A DNA stretch of 64,000 nt from Viridothelium virens (taxonomy: Eukaryota > Ascomycota > Dothideomycetes > Trypetheliales > Trypetheliaceae), in contig ML991774.1 of NCBI GenBank assembly GCA_010094025.1, positions 2,821-66,820 on the forward strand. Direction: 5' to 3'. Positions 31,714 through 43,020 of the stretch are shown in pieces (the stretch's first letter is position 1; each line of letters starts with the position of its first letter). The notes beneath the pieces were generated by a model that worked only from the letters and a program-made list of their open reading frames with translations, had not been told where the DNA came from and searched no databases. Position numbers and translations under genes: made by a program.

Positions 31714-34700
31714 GGAGCAAAGCTTGGGTGAAGAAGGGAGTTCAACCTATTCTTGGAGGTGACTTAGAGCGTGGCGCATGGAAAGGGAGATCACGAAGTT
31801 TTGGGATGATGACTAGAAAGTGGTGCAGCGGTGCCTTTCAATTAGACAATTCTGCCTAGATAAGGTCGAATTCTTTTCATTTGTATAAGCACTAAATTTA
31901 AGAAGAGATGCTCCCTTTGCGCAAAGTTTCAGAAGCCCTGCCTTCCTGCCGAGCCTGGAGTTCGATGGAAGCTTCGGCCCACTTAACATGAAGTTCACTC
32001 GGAACATAATGGTTTGACCTCTTAAGACCAGGAAGAATGTCATTAGATAGTGTCATTATACCTAGTAGAGCAGGCGCAAGCTGAGGTAAGCTAATGGATG
32101 GCAGATAACTTTATTGCCTGTGGAGCAAACTTCTCTTGCCATAATACGCAATCAATCAATTGCCTGATCCGTCGCCTCCCACAGCTACCTAATTACCAAT
32201 CACCATTTGCTACTCCCTGGCTACTGACAAACATGGGCTTCGTTTCATTGGGCTGGCTATACTCAGTTGTCTTAGAAGCTCTGAAGCTCGGATGTCCAGC
32301 AAAATACGGAGAGAGTCGTAAATTATGTCGAGATGTGGGGCAACAGTTAGAGCAGAGCTCAGAACGCGAGAGTGCTGACAGATCGATCCATCGCAGCCAA
32401 GGCCTTGTCCCCCAGTAGCCTCACTAGCGCCCAGCAAAGCTAGGAAACACAGCAGGCACTAAGCGTTGTTGGTGCCTGTGTAAATTGGTCGACATGACTT
32501 CTATTCGAGACGAAAGTAATTCTTCAGGACAATTCGCTGGATAGCAGGTAGCCGTACAGTCGGGAACATGGTGCAGTTGCTGTAAGGACGCTCAAAACAG
32601 GCTTGAGCGCGTGCGTCGAAGGACGTGGTTGTTTCTGGACGATCGCGAAGGCCAGTACAAGAACCTGGAGAGTCTCACGCAGATGGGACAGTCTTTGGAT
32701 TTGACATCCATGACTATGTGCTTGCTGGGTTTGCAGAGCATGCCCCATCGATACTCGCGACATTGGTGAGTTACCACATAGGTCTGTTCACGACAGGCCA
32801 TGCAGAGGCGCCAAACGTGGAGACACATGCTGAAGATGATCAAGAGACGAGCGTATAGGTTGAGACAGAGAAGACTTATGAAGGGCGAGGGCAGAGCGAA
32901 GCAGGAAAGCAGTCGACCAGCAACTGTATAAAATAGAGCAGCCACTCGCAAAGCAGAGGCGATATTATTACGCAAAATGTAGTGGTGAGGTTTGGACAGT
33001 AGCAAATGACAGGGATGATCGGTATCAGAACATAACTCAGATCTAGGACTGAGAAAGAGTGGTGACCATTTCCACATGCAGTGTATGACTTCCGGGGTTC
33101 TCGTAATTGCGGTTTCGGGCAATTCACTACATACCAGGAGCAGAAGATGAATGAATGGGTAGCAAGCATCTGGAGCGACTGCCGCCCAAACACAAAGAAG
33201 TCACACATTTTGGTCTAGATACTACGAAAACAAAGCTTGGAGTTTCAAGAGAATCGATTGACAGAAAGATGCTGCTTGCCTGTAATGTTGCTCGTCGGTA
33301 AACACATCCGCTTTGGAAACAAAAGTAGCATACCCCTAACAAATACAAACCAGAAGCCCTTCAAAGCAGAACACATATCCTTTTAAGAACATGTTGCCAC
33401 CACAAGGTATTCGTTCGGGTTGACAAACTAGACTGCGCCCACGTTAATAGCTCATTCACCTGATTGCAAATCGAGGTAGAATCTGATGTAAATTCATCGT
33501 CGCGAGCGTAGGCGTTTCGACAAGACTCAATTCCTTACCCTAGTCTCAGTAAAAGATTTACTAGACTATTTTTTCTGGTGCAGGGTTAGCGCCATGTTCA
33601 TTTGAGAACAGCTGAAGTACGACAGTAGATATCAAGGCCAGCTATCGAACAGTAGGGGTTTCATGCGGTCCTAGTCACATGAATGGCGCGGTCAAGAGAC
33701 GGAAGGAGAAGCGCGATGAAGTCTAGATTTGAGATTTGAGATTGAGTACGGAGTCGTATTGCATCATAGGGAGTGCAATCAACAAAGTGGGAAGACGCTA
33801 AAGTAGTTGTAATGACAGCGGAACGCCTCTGCTGGCGATGGAGCAGGCGTCTACGTAAGCCATCGAGCCTCGGAATGTATGGGCATTTGGGAGAGGCGAA
33901 CCAATTGATTGCGTCTCTGGAAAGATGGAAATCGGGCGGCATCATGAGCCAGACACGTTCTAAAATTCTTCGGACGTCGCTTAGACCCGCTACTGATCAA
34001 GCGAAATGATGCGCTGCCGGGGAATTGCCAAGACGGTCAAGGCCATTGGCTTCCCGCTCCCTCAGAATCAAGATCTGCCGCTGGGGAACAAATCAAGCGA
34101 ACGAGGTGCGCCATCAAGAAATGGATATTCGCTGCGATCGAGCAGTGAGTGCGTCATCTGTGACCATGGTGACCATTGTCTTCACCATCTTCGTGAGCGG
34201 TCAGGAAACAGCTGGTCAGGGGGTGCGCGAAGCCCAGGAGATGCGTTTCTGTTGAGACATGATGATTTCTGTTTGCGATGATTCTGGACGATGGCATTCT
34301 GCGGCAACCGGGCCTTACCGCGTTAGTCGAAGTCGTAGGTAAGGATGACGTTTTGGAAAGGCACAAAGGAGACCAACCCGGCACGGAAGCCGCACAGGCT
34401 TGGAGGGAAATTGCAAACTGCTGTGGCGTCGGCGCTTCATCCCTGTTGCAGACAGCTCATCCTTCTGCTCATTCGCTGCTGCTGCCCCGAGCCTGCTTCA
34501 TGATCCAGCTCTGACGCACATCCCTAGCCACACTTGCCCAAGTTACCCACAGCCTTCTCTTAACTACCTTAGCTCCAACTCCACCTTCTCCATTGTGAAC
34601 TCCTCCACATCACCTGTCTCTCCCCTGCGATACCACTCTGCACCTCCAGAGTCCCATTTTTGCTTTGCATTTGAGATACCCTGATACCCTGATACCCTGA

Positions 34701-34820
34701 TACCTTGATACCCTATTTTCCTACTTACTTACTATTAGTCGGAATATCTTTCCGACTGCTTCATCGACTCTCTCGCATACGCTTGCATCAACTCATCCCT
34801 AACACCTTCAATTCGCCATC
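31714..34820. other. 3.1-kb intergenic region between DOT1 and the HAM1-like gene
   Basis: No gene can be supported. The longest frame, 176 codons at 32592-33122 minus, is Cys-, Leu- and Ser-rich without domain logic. The last 400 bases are pyrimidine-rich (34440-34760), as in a fungal core promoter and 5' UTR. Confidence 0.4.
34675..34714 (+). repeat. Five tandem copies of an 8-bp unit
   Basis: The unit gataccct is repeated five times, the fourth copy reading gatacctt. It lies about 110 bp upstream of the HAM1-like start codon, probably in the promoter or 5' UTR. Confidence 0.9.
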
Positions 34821-37785
34821 ATGACCTCCAAAGCTGTCAACCGCCCGACTGATGTCAAGCAGAAGGAGTTTGATGTGAACCAGAAGCTTCAGCTCTATGG
34901 CATCTACTCTGGTACGTTCCACCGTGTGATTCCAGCCAATCGCCACCCAGTGCCTCCATTCCAATCATGCGACAGTTCGGTACTGACATTAATTATAACG
35001 CAGCATTCGCCAGTGGCAAAGTCCCATCTGTAAGTCGCCTCACTTCGGTGCACCTACTGAGTCGTAGCTAATTGCCCCCGGATCAGAATAAGCAAATCGA
35101 TGTCGCGCTCAACAGTTTTCTTGAGTCGAAGCCTCTCGCCACCCCATCGAAGAAGCTCTCTACCGAAGGACAGCAATTGGTCGGCGATCTGCGCGATGTC
35201 ATCGAGAAGGCCAAGGTTATGCTTTTGACAAAGAACGAAGGCAATTTGTTGCAAGACTTCATCTGGCAAACACAACAGATCGACCTTTCGGGCACCTCGA
35301 AGCCAGGTGTTCCTGTTGATGCGGACACAGCGAAGCAGCATGGCAATGAGGCACTTGAGGGTCTTCGAACCCTCGGAACCCTCATGATCTCAAACGGGCA
35401 ATTTAGGAAGCTCTGTAAGTCTTCTGTTCCCTCCCCTGCTCTATCGAGGCCCGCCCTAACGTTACGCCAGTAAACGACGCCACTATCCTCTTACGCGACA
35501 TTGCTGGCGATGCTGCTCAGAACGCTGCCACCCGTGTCAATCCGTCGGAAGACCAGCTCAGCCAAATTGACCATGCTGCTGAAGATAACACTTGGCATGA
35601 TGTGCCGGACTTTTCCAGAGATAACTTGAGACAGCAGTGGAACGACAGAAAGCCTTTTGGGAAGAAAGACGCTAAAGAAGCTGCTGGTGATGCTGCCGCA
35701 GCGTCGCACCCTGAAGGCTCTCGTGATCCTGCTGATGCCGCAGCTATTGCTGCCGCGGACCAACAACAGGGCACCTCCTCTGGCGTTGATCCTCAAGCTG
35801 GCGCCCAAGTGGGCACTCAGAATTTGAAGGATAGGGTCGATCCTGAGACTCAAAGTAAGACGCGTGAGCTTAGAGAGCGTACACAAAATTACATGAAGAC
35901 CAAGATGCCTAGGGAGCGTCGTGATCAGACCATTTGGCGTCTAAAGAAGATGATCATTGAGATTCAGGGTCACCAAGACTGTACGTCGGATCTTGAGAGT
36001 CTCCACCAGTCTTGAATTTGTGCTAATAGGATGACAGATCAGCGCGCTGTTGAGACATTGTTGCGTCTGGCCGAAGAGTATACTGGGCATTCTAGGACTA
36101 TTGCTCAGTCATCCGGAGGGACTGTCAAAGGTGCACGCACTGACGATGTACAGAAAGCTGAAGCTGACTTAAAGGTGCGAGCTATCTAGATCTGATAAAC
36201 AAAAGTCAGCCTATGCTGACAGATATGAAGACACTCCTCGAACGATTCGCCAACTCGACATCGATGGATGACCTCTTTGACTCGATCAACACGATTTATC
36301 GTGATGCCGATGCCGATCCGGAGCTTCGTGGATGGTTCAAGAATGTGGACCAATACGTCCGCAAGTGCCTTAGAGAGCAGGGCTATATCATGCAGGACGC
36401 GGCGAATGATGAATGGAACGAGCTCTATGACAGGGGAAACTATCTCCTCCGTCAGAAGTATAGGAACCACACTGATCGCATTGTCGATGAGTTCAAATTC
36501 TTTGGTCAGCAGTTCGATGAAGACGCTCAAAACAAAGCCTTCGGCTTGTCCCTGCAAAAGCTTTTCACAGACCTTGGCAACGACGAGAATGGCAAGTCAA
36601 CCTTTAAGCCTCACCTGGTAAAGGATCTCACAGACGTTATTCTACCGGAACTCTTTGAGAATATCCGTTATGTGCCAATTCCCAGAATTGAGGCTTCTGA
36701 CCCAACAATCGACGCTGTTGTTGAGAACTTAGTAATCGAGAGTGATAACTTGGCTCCGAACGTCTTTGAATTTGGTAGTGATAACTACTTCCGTTGGGGC
36801 CGCAAGGGCATTCAGAACAAGAACAAAAATAAGATAATGGTTTCCGTATCTGGTGTCCAGATGGACCTTAAAGGTAGGATGCTCCCTGGCTATCATTAGG
36901 CATGACTAACACAAAATAGATGTCAGTTACTACGTCAAGAAGAAGCAAGGATTCCCATCGATCACCGATAAGGGTGTGATGGACGTCTTCATGGGCGGTC
37001 AGGGCTTCAGCTTCAAGATCGAGATGGAGACCGCCGACTCGAAAGATCAGCACCACTTCTTCAAAGTCAACAAGGTTACTGTTGACATTAAGAACCTTGA
37101 TATCAAACTCAAACAATCATCCAGGAGATTCCTCTTCGCCATCGCCAAGCCACTGCTCCTCAGAGTCATGCGACCTGCCCTTCAAAAGGTCATCGAAGCA
37201 CAGATCAAGGAACAGGTCCGCCGCCTTGACTCCCTCACCTATGACATCCGACAGGAAGCGAACCGCGCTGCTGAGGAGGCTCGTCGCGACCCAGATCCAG
37301 AAAATGTCCAGAATGTGTATCAGCGGTACGTGACTGCGGCGCAGAAACAGTTCCTCGAGGGTCGCGATCAGGCTGCCGCCAAGACGGAGGATAAGAAGGT
37401 CAACGTCGCCATGACACAACAGGACAGCATCTTCAAGGACGTCAAGCTTCCCGGTGGCATCAGCACCAAGGCAACCGAGTATAAGGACCTCGCGGCCAAG
37501 GGTGACAAGTGGGAGAGCCCTGTCTTCAGCATTGGCAGTGCGAAGGAGACGACAAATCTACCCAAGGTCAGCGCTGTGCAGCGCAAGAGGCACGCTGCCG
37601 CCGGTGGCGTTAGCAGTGCTACTGCTCCGGGTGCGACGAGTACTGGAAAAAGTGTGACTACCGATGGTGGTGCTGGCTTCTCCAATCAAGTCGATCAGGC
37701 ATTCGATACTGCGAATGGGACAACCAAGGATGAGCAGCACACCACCCTCGGCAGTGGCAACCCAGTCCTGACTGGCAATGCTTAG
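34821..37785 (+). CDS. HAM1-like protein (DUF5923/DUF4449-type, possible lipid-binding protein)
   Basis: Exons 34821-34911, 35004-35029, 35087-35414, 35471-35980, 36038-36174, 36210-36873 and 36920-37785 give 873 residues with all phases agreeing. The N-terminal half contains KQIDVALNSFLESKPLATPS, LLQDFIWQTQQIDLSG and a long helical region (LRGWFKNVDQYVRKCLREQG; FFGQQFDEDAQNKAFGLSLQ). The second half reads ILPELFENIRYVPIPRIE, FRWGRKGIQNKNKNKIMVSV and VDIKNLDIKLKQSSRRFLFA, with a beta-rich, BPI-like character. This is the layout of fungal proteins annotated HAM1-like N- and C-terminal; a lipid-transfer role is inferred from fold resemblance only. The tail is Ala/Gly/Thr-rich and disordered. 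Confidence 0.82.
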
Positions 37786-38609
37786 AGGTGACGGCCTCGC
37801 TAAGCTTTGACGACTCGAATTCACGAGAAACGGGCTCTATGCGATCCTATCCTTTCTCATCATTCCCAGAAAAATACTTCTTTACTTTCCCAACTCTTTA
37901 ATCGCACCTTTCAATTACTTGCTTTGTTCTCTTCCGCATTCTGCATGTTGCTGTTGAAGTAGTAGTCGATTTATAGTTTTTGCACAACTTGATGATACCA
38001 CTCTTGCGCGTACGCAACTGGGGCGGAGAGAAGAAAGGGTCAGGATAGCATCCTGTGTAATGGGCGGTGGAGGCATCTGGATACCCAAAGGAAAAATCAA
38101 CGGATAATGTGGGGTTTCGGCAGGCGAGTCAGACATGGAAAATGGCAACATCATGGGAGGACAGCAAGGATCGATGTACTACTAGGTTGTTTTACGCTCG
38201 CTCGCAATGACATCTGATGTTTTCGAACCTTATAGACTTACTTAACGACTGAGTTCCTAAGGTAAGGTATGATTCTGAGGACTTTCACCTGGAGTAGGTT
38301 TGCGAAGTCACTGCTCAAAAGTTCAAGCTGTGCACGTGTAGCAAAGGCCCCGGTTCCTGATCAGGTAAATAACGCTGCTTATGCGTACGCGGCACGATAC
38401 GCGGTCTTACGGCATGCATCGCGTCCCTCAATGATCTCGATTTTTTAACGCATGTTAGTCTTACGTGCAGACCGCCAGATAGTAGAGATTGAGTAAGTAC
38501 AAGTAGTCAGGCGGCCTGTCTCACAGCCTCACAGGTAGGTATACATATGTCATTCACGTGCACTCCGAGCAGGAAGGCCAAGGTTAGAAAATTTCTTCAT
38601 CTAGGAGAT

Positions 38610-39037
38610 TCATTCTGGTAAGGTACTTCGAATCAGGCACTTGATATGCCACACGCCGTCATCGTTCTTGATTGATTCCTGGCTATCAGAGTCGGTCACC
38701 ACTGCAGCTACAGTATGTCGATGCGGCGGTGCAGAGAATGCCACTTTATGCGCCCTTTCGATGGTGTCGGGAAGAGCCGCTGACTACGGAGCTTGTCGTA
38801 GCCGTAATACGGATGATGCGGCTCTAGTCTTGCCTTTGTGGATGTAAAGCTTCTCACCGGGCTGAGTGGATTCTGTTCTGAGCGAGGAATAGATCGTGAA
38901 CATCTGGGAAGGGAACTTGTTAGAACATCAACCGGAATCCATATCTGGATGTATAGACACAGGGAAAATATACGTACAATAGATTTGTGTGCGAAATGAG
39001 AGAACAGTATTCTATCACACGGGAGTGTAGCCACCAT
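38610..39037 (-). pseudogene. Small unidentified gene with an in-frame TAG
   Basis: ATG at 39035-39037 opens MVATLPCDRILFSHFAHKSI. A canonical intron follows (38904-38977, GTACGT, branch TTCTAAC, CAG) and the frame continues in phase as MFTIYSSLRTESTQPGEKLY, then IHKGKTRAASSVLRLRQAP, a TAG at about codon 60, and SAALPDTIERAHKVAFSAPP, TVAAVVTDSDSQESIKNDDG and WHIKCLIRSTLPE to TGA. Coding character is stronger after the TAG than chance would suggest. Either the gene ends at TAG, or the TAG is a disabling change, or a 27-nt segment ending in TAG is removed, which would be too short for a normal intron. The family is not recognised. Confidence 0.4.
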
Positions 39038-40600
39038 GGCTCGTAGACGACGGTCTTCTTGGCAGAGGATGAGGTCCAAGTGGCAAGGTAAGCATAAGGG
39101 CCGAAGCTAGCAGTGCGCTCCCGTGCCAATAGCAAGCCACTCGCTACAGTCATAGCGAACTACGCACGAGATAATTCTTTAAGTCCTGAAAGAGCTGCGA
39201 ACGTGGTGATGATGTTACCCGGGGCGGGCTGCTTACGTGCTTCACATATTGTGTCTATCTACGGTTTGCGGACTTCTAGATAAGAGACAAAGACTGAACG
39301 CGGTCGACTGAGATGCTTCAGAGACTGAGTGTATCATTTCAAGCAATATGGAGTAAACGGAAGAAGGAAGGGACGCCAAGATCCTTTTTACAAGGAAAGA
39401 CACGGGTAACTCTTAAGATCGAGATTATCCGAGCCTTGGTGCTCACTCCGGGGGGATCCGGCGACAATATTCCGAGACCTTTTAGGCGACCGTTGACGTG
39501 CGCGTCAAAGGGCCTGGGGTATGAAGCCGAAGGGAATTGCCCCCACGTTGTAGCCCAAATGGTGGCCGATGAGACAGGCGTCATAACGGAGCCTCGTCAG
39601 ATTTTTCAGCGGTGGTGGAGGCTCTTCCAAATGGAGTGCATATACTACACATTAGTCTTTCACGCTCTACAGACAATGACACGGACAGATAAGGTACTTT
39701 GATATCTCGGTTATTGGAAGAATTGTACAAAGGCTTCGTGGGAACAGAGAACTGTGGCATTGGCTCCAATGAGGTCGGATGGAATTGTGATGGCCGATTA
39801 AAATAAGGACAGTTCTCTGGTAAGTTAAGTGGATGCCAGTGGAGAAAATGGCCGAGATTTTGGCAGATTCCATGGATCGACAGGGGGAGTTGGCTCTTTC
39901 CGAGAGAAACCACCAACCTATGGTGGTTTGATTTAGAAGCGTACAACCATGGCAAAAGCTGTCATCTTCCCGCCCTTTCTCCAACATACAAGCTTCGAGT
40001 TGGCCGTCCGCAGTGCGCCTGGAGAAAGTCAAGAGACCAAACATCTATCTTGGAAAGTGCCGATTGTGACGTGTAAGTCAAACAGTGGGATTTCAGTACT
40101 AGCGAAGGGTGGAAACTTAGGGTTACGACTGCTTGTTCGGTAGCATTGCAGCGGACTTCGTCGGGATGCATACAGTAAGACCGGCTTAGTTAGGTACAGT
40201 ATGCGAGACCTCACTAGCCAGAACAGGGGACAATTTGAGAACTCATAAAATTACGCCTGCAGTAAAGACTCAATGTTTATTGTGCTGTCTCCCCCTTGAT
40301 TCTTGGAAACCGGATACCCGACAGCAACCTCGCACAAGATACGTTAGACATACTTTCGAAAGAAGCCCTTGAAAGAATCTATGTCGCAACATCGCATGCC
40401 AGTTACAGCCAGGGCCCTCAAAGGAGATACGAATCAAAGAGTGGGAGGGTTGTGGATTTCCAATCTAGGGAAGGAGCTCAACGGCCACCCTGTCATCCCG
40501 AGCCACTCTAGCCGGATTCAGCGCTGCTTAGAAGCCTTCACCCACGCAATTGGTCGACTCTGATCCTGCGGCTCCCCTAGCTTCACCGATGACGGGTGAC

Positions 40601-40637
40601 CCATGCTAACCCATGCTAACCCATGCTAACCCATGCT
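40601..40637 (+). repeat. Tandem 10-bp repeat
   Basis: The unit ccatgctaac is present in 3.7 copies. It lies in non-coding sequence about 560 bp upstream of the transporter gene. Confidence 0.9.
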
Positions 40638-41193
40638 CGCTTGCGCTTGAGGTCCGCTCCGGCGTGCAACTCTAGGCTTGGGCGTGCCATGTTTAGAACC
40701 TCAACTCTGTCGGCTCCCCTCTACCACTCCGCAAAGCCAAAAAACCACCCGGGTCGGCGCTGAACCGGCTACCGTAAACTTCACACCTGTAGCAACCTTC
40801 AAACAGTCAGGACCATCCCAATTCAGGTCCAGCATGGGTCTGCCAGTTGCCTTTGCGCTGGGCCGGCGACGCCCGCGCTGCTCCATTCTCGATTTGAATA
40901 CCGGTAGCCAGAGCTCCAGACTGTCCATACGAAGCAATGGCTGTCCGAACAAAACAAGGCTACATCTGCCTCATCCTCACTTCTTGTTACACCTGCCTGC
41001 TCCTTACCCCTACGACCTGTAGCACAGAGATCCAGGTGCTCTCCATGGGATTTTCCTGACGTTGAAGCTTCAGCACTTGAGGCAGCTGCTGTCTTGTGAA
41101 TTCTAACATTATACAGCAAAGTCAGTCTTCCTTTTGGTTTTAACCCTCGCTTCCACCCTTGTCTTCTCCTTATTGCATCCCTAGAACCCAGAT

Positions 41194-43020
41194 ATGTCCA
41201 CCAAAAGCGATGACAGCGAAGATGTTAGTAGAAGCAGCAGTCGAGTAACAAATTTCAGCAGAACCACTCCTCGACATAGCATTTCTTACGCAAACATGGC
41301 CGACTTGTCGCGTCCGGGGTCCAGCGATGGCAAGAACCCCTCGCGGTCGTCTATGTACAAGTCTCGGCATATTTCGCTTCAGTCTCGAGTCGATTCACTG
41401 GCCAGCATGGATTATTCGGGGAGAGACTCTATCGTGCCAGAGCTACCAGCAGTCTATGGAGGTCGGGGCCGTTCGACGAGTTATCTCATAGATGGAACGC
41501 TGGATGCTGGTTTCCTCAAGGAGCAAGAGCACATCCAGATACAGACGCCCACATCATCGGAGGACGAAGCCCCTCAACATCCTCCACTAAATATCAATGC
41601 TTTCCACGAAACTCTTTTCATCGGCGTCTGTGCAGTTTCCCACCTGATGACTCAGGCAGCACTGGGCCAAGCACTGGCACCCATCAACTTGATTGCAGAC
41701 AGCTTCAATACCAGGAATCCCGGCGAGATGGCCTGGTTCATTGCTGGCTACAGCTTGACAGTCGGTACCTTCATTCTGATCTCCGGTCGACTAGGCGACA
41801 TAATGGGCCACAAACGCATCTTCGCGTTCGGCTACCTCTGGCTCGGCATGTGGTCCTGTTTCGCCGGCTTCACTCCCTACACTAAACATCAAATCTTCTT
41901 CGACTTCTGCCGCGCCATGCAAGGAATTGGTCCGGCCCTCCTGATGCCCAACGCTTTGGCTCTCTTCGGTCGTGCCTATCCGCCAAGTATCAAGAAGAAT
42001 CTTGTCTTCGCCCTGTTTGGTTCTATGGGACCCGTGGGTTTCGTCATTGGTGCTAGCTGTAGTAGTCTCTTTGCTCAGCTCACCCGGTGGCCATGGGCTT
42101 TCTGGTCTTATGGTATCACTGCTTTCGTCCTTTCGGCTGCAGCACTTCTCGTTATCCCTAAGGCGGTTGGAACCAAGCCACCCAAGGAGTCGCGTCCTGG
42201 CTTCGACTGGACCGGATCTCTACTCAGCGTTGCCGGTTTGGTTCTTGTGAATGTTGCTTGGAACAATGGTCCTCTATATGGATGGGGTACACCTGATGTC
42301 TACTTCGTTCTTATCATCGGACTCCTATGCCTTGTTGGGTTTGTGTGGGTCGAGCTCCGCGCTGACTCGCCTCTCCTTCCAGTTCACGCCCTCAACGGCA
42401 CTGCTACTTTTGTTCTTGCCCTCATTGGCGTAGGCTGGGGCGCGTTTGGTGTCTGGATTTTCTACTCGTGGAATTTCCTGGAGAATGTCCGCCACCTTAC
42501 TCCACTCAAGGTCTCTGCCGAATTTACCCCTGTCGTTATCTGTGGCCTGGTCGCAGCTGGATTGACTGGATTTATGCTCACGCACACACCTATCTCCTTC
42601 GTCATGATGATGAGCATGATCGCCTTCTTTGTGGGCATCACCGTCGCCGGAACTCAACCCGTCAACCAAAGCTACTGGGCGCAGATGTTCGTTTCCATCG
42701 TCATCATGCCCTTCGGTATGGATATGAGTTTCCCAGCCTCTACCGTTCTCTTATCAAATAACATGCCCCGGGAACATCAAGGTCTTGCCGCGTCGCTAGT
42801 CAACACTGTCCTCAACTATTCTATCTCCATCTCCCTCGGAATTGCGGGGACAGTCGAAACCTCTGTCAACCACCGCAAGACTGATCCGGCAAGCTTGCTA
42901 TGGGGTATCAGATGTGCGTACTACACTGGTATCGCGCTTTCGGTTGTGGGCGTCGTACTGGGTGCAATATTTTTTATCAGGAGTATGATCAAAGAAGGGT
43001 GGAAGGTAATGGATCATTGA
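41194..43020 (+). CDS. MFS transporter, DHA2 (14-TM) type, ATR1/AMF1-like
   Basis: A single exon of 608 residues. The first about 135 residues are a Ser-rich cytosolic tail. Membrane helices start near 140 (ETLFIGVCAVSHLMTQAALG). MFS motif A is GRLGDIMGHKRIF at 198-210. A DHA2-type helix-5 motif lies in GSMGPVGFVIGASCSSLF. The helix count, by eye about 14, and stretches such as SFPASTVLLSNNMPREHQGL and SLVNTVLNYSISISLGIAGT resemble yeast ATR1/YMR279C/AMF1 relatives (drug, boron or ammonium export/import). Substrate cannot be set from sequence. It is a plasma-membrane proton antiporter by family. No biosynthetic neighbours are present, so a cluster role is unlikely. Confidence 0.9.
   Translation: MSTKSDDSEDVSRSSSRVTNFSRTTPRHSISYANMADLSRPGSSDGKNPSRSSMYKSRHISLQSRVDSLASMDYSGRDSIVPELPAVYGGRGRSTSYLIDGTLDAGFLKEQEHIQIQTPTSSEDEAPQHPPLNINAFHETLFIGVCAVSHLMTQAALGQALAPINLIADSFNTRNPGEMAWFIAGYSLTVGTFILISGRLGDIMGHKRIFAFGYLWLGMWSCFAGFTPYTKHQIFFDFCRAMQGIGPALLMPNALALFGRAYPPSIKKNLVFALFGSMGPVGFVIGASCSSLFAQLTRWPWAFWSYGITAFVLSAAALLVIPKAVGTKPPKESRPGFDWTGSLLSVAGLVLVNVAWNNGPLYGWGTPDVYFVLIIGLLCLVGFVWVELRADSPLLPVHALNGTATFVLALIGVGWGAFGVWIFYSWNFLENVRHLTPLKVSAEFTPVVICGLVAAGLTGFMLTHTPISFVMMMSMIAFFVGITVAGTQPVNQSYWAQMFVSIVIMPFGMDMSFPASTVLLSNNMPREHQGLAASLVNTVLNYSISISLGIAGTVETSVNHRKTDPASLLWGIRCAYYTGIALSVVGVVLGAIFFIRSMIKEGWKVMDH

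Larger units (their letters stand above)
37786..41193. other. 3.4-kb intergenic region between the HAM1-like and MFS genes
   Basis: A possible small minus-strand gene (38610-39037) and a short tandem repeat (40601-40637) are listed separately. A 129-codon plus-strand frame at 39313-39702 has no recognisable features. The 41080-41190 part is the pyrimidine-rich 5' flank of the transporter. Confidence 0.4.

Noticed and set aside
32592-33122. 176-codon minus-strand frame
   Set aside because: Cys/Leu/Ser-rich with no motif, no splice logic and no support from the opposite codon pattern; probably chance in a gene-free interval.
39313-39702. 129-codon plus-strand frame
   Set aside because: No recognisable motif and mixed composition; too weak to call.
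41194-43020. Secondary-metabolite cluster around the MFS transporter
   Set aside because: Neighbours are a HAM1-like protein and an empty interval; no backbone or tailoring enzyme is nearby.
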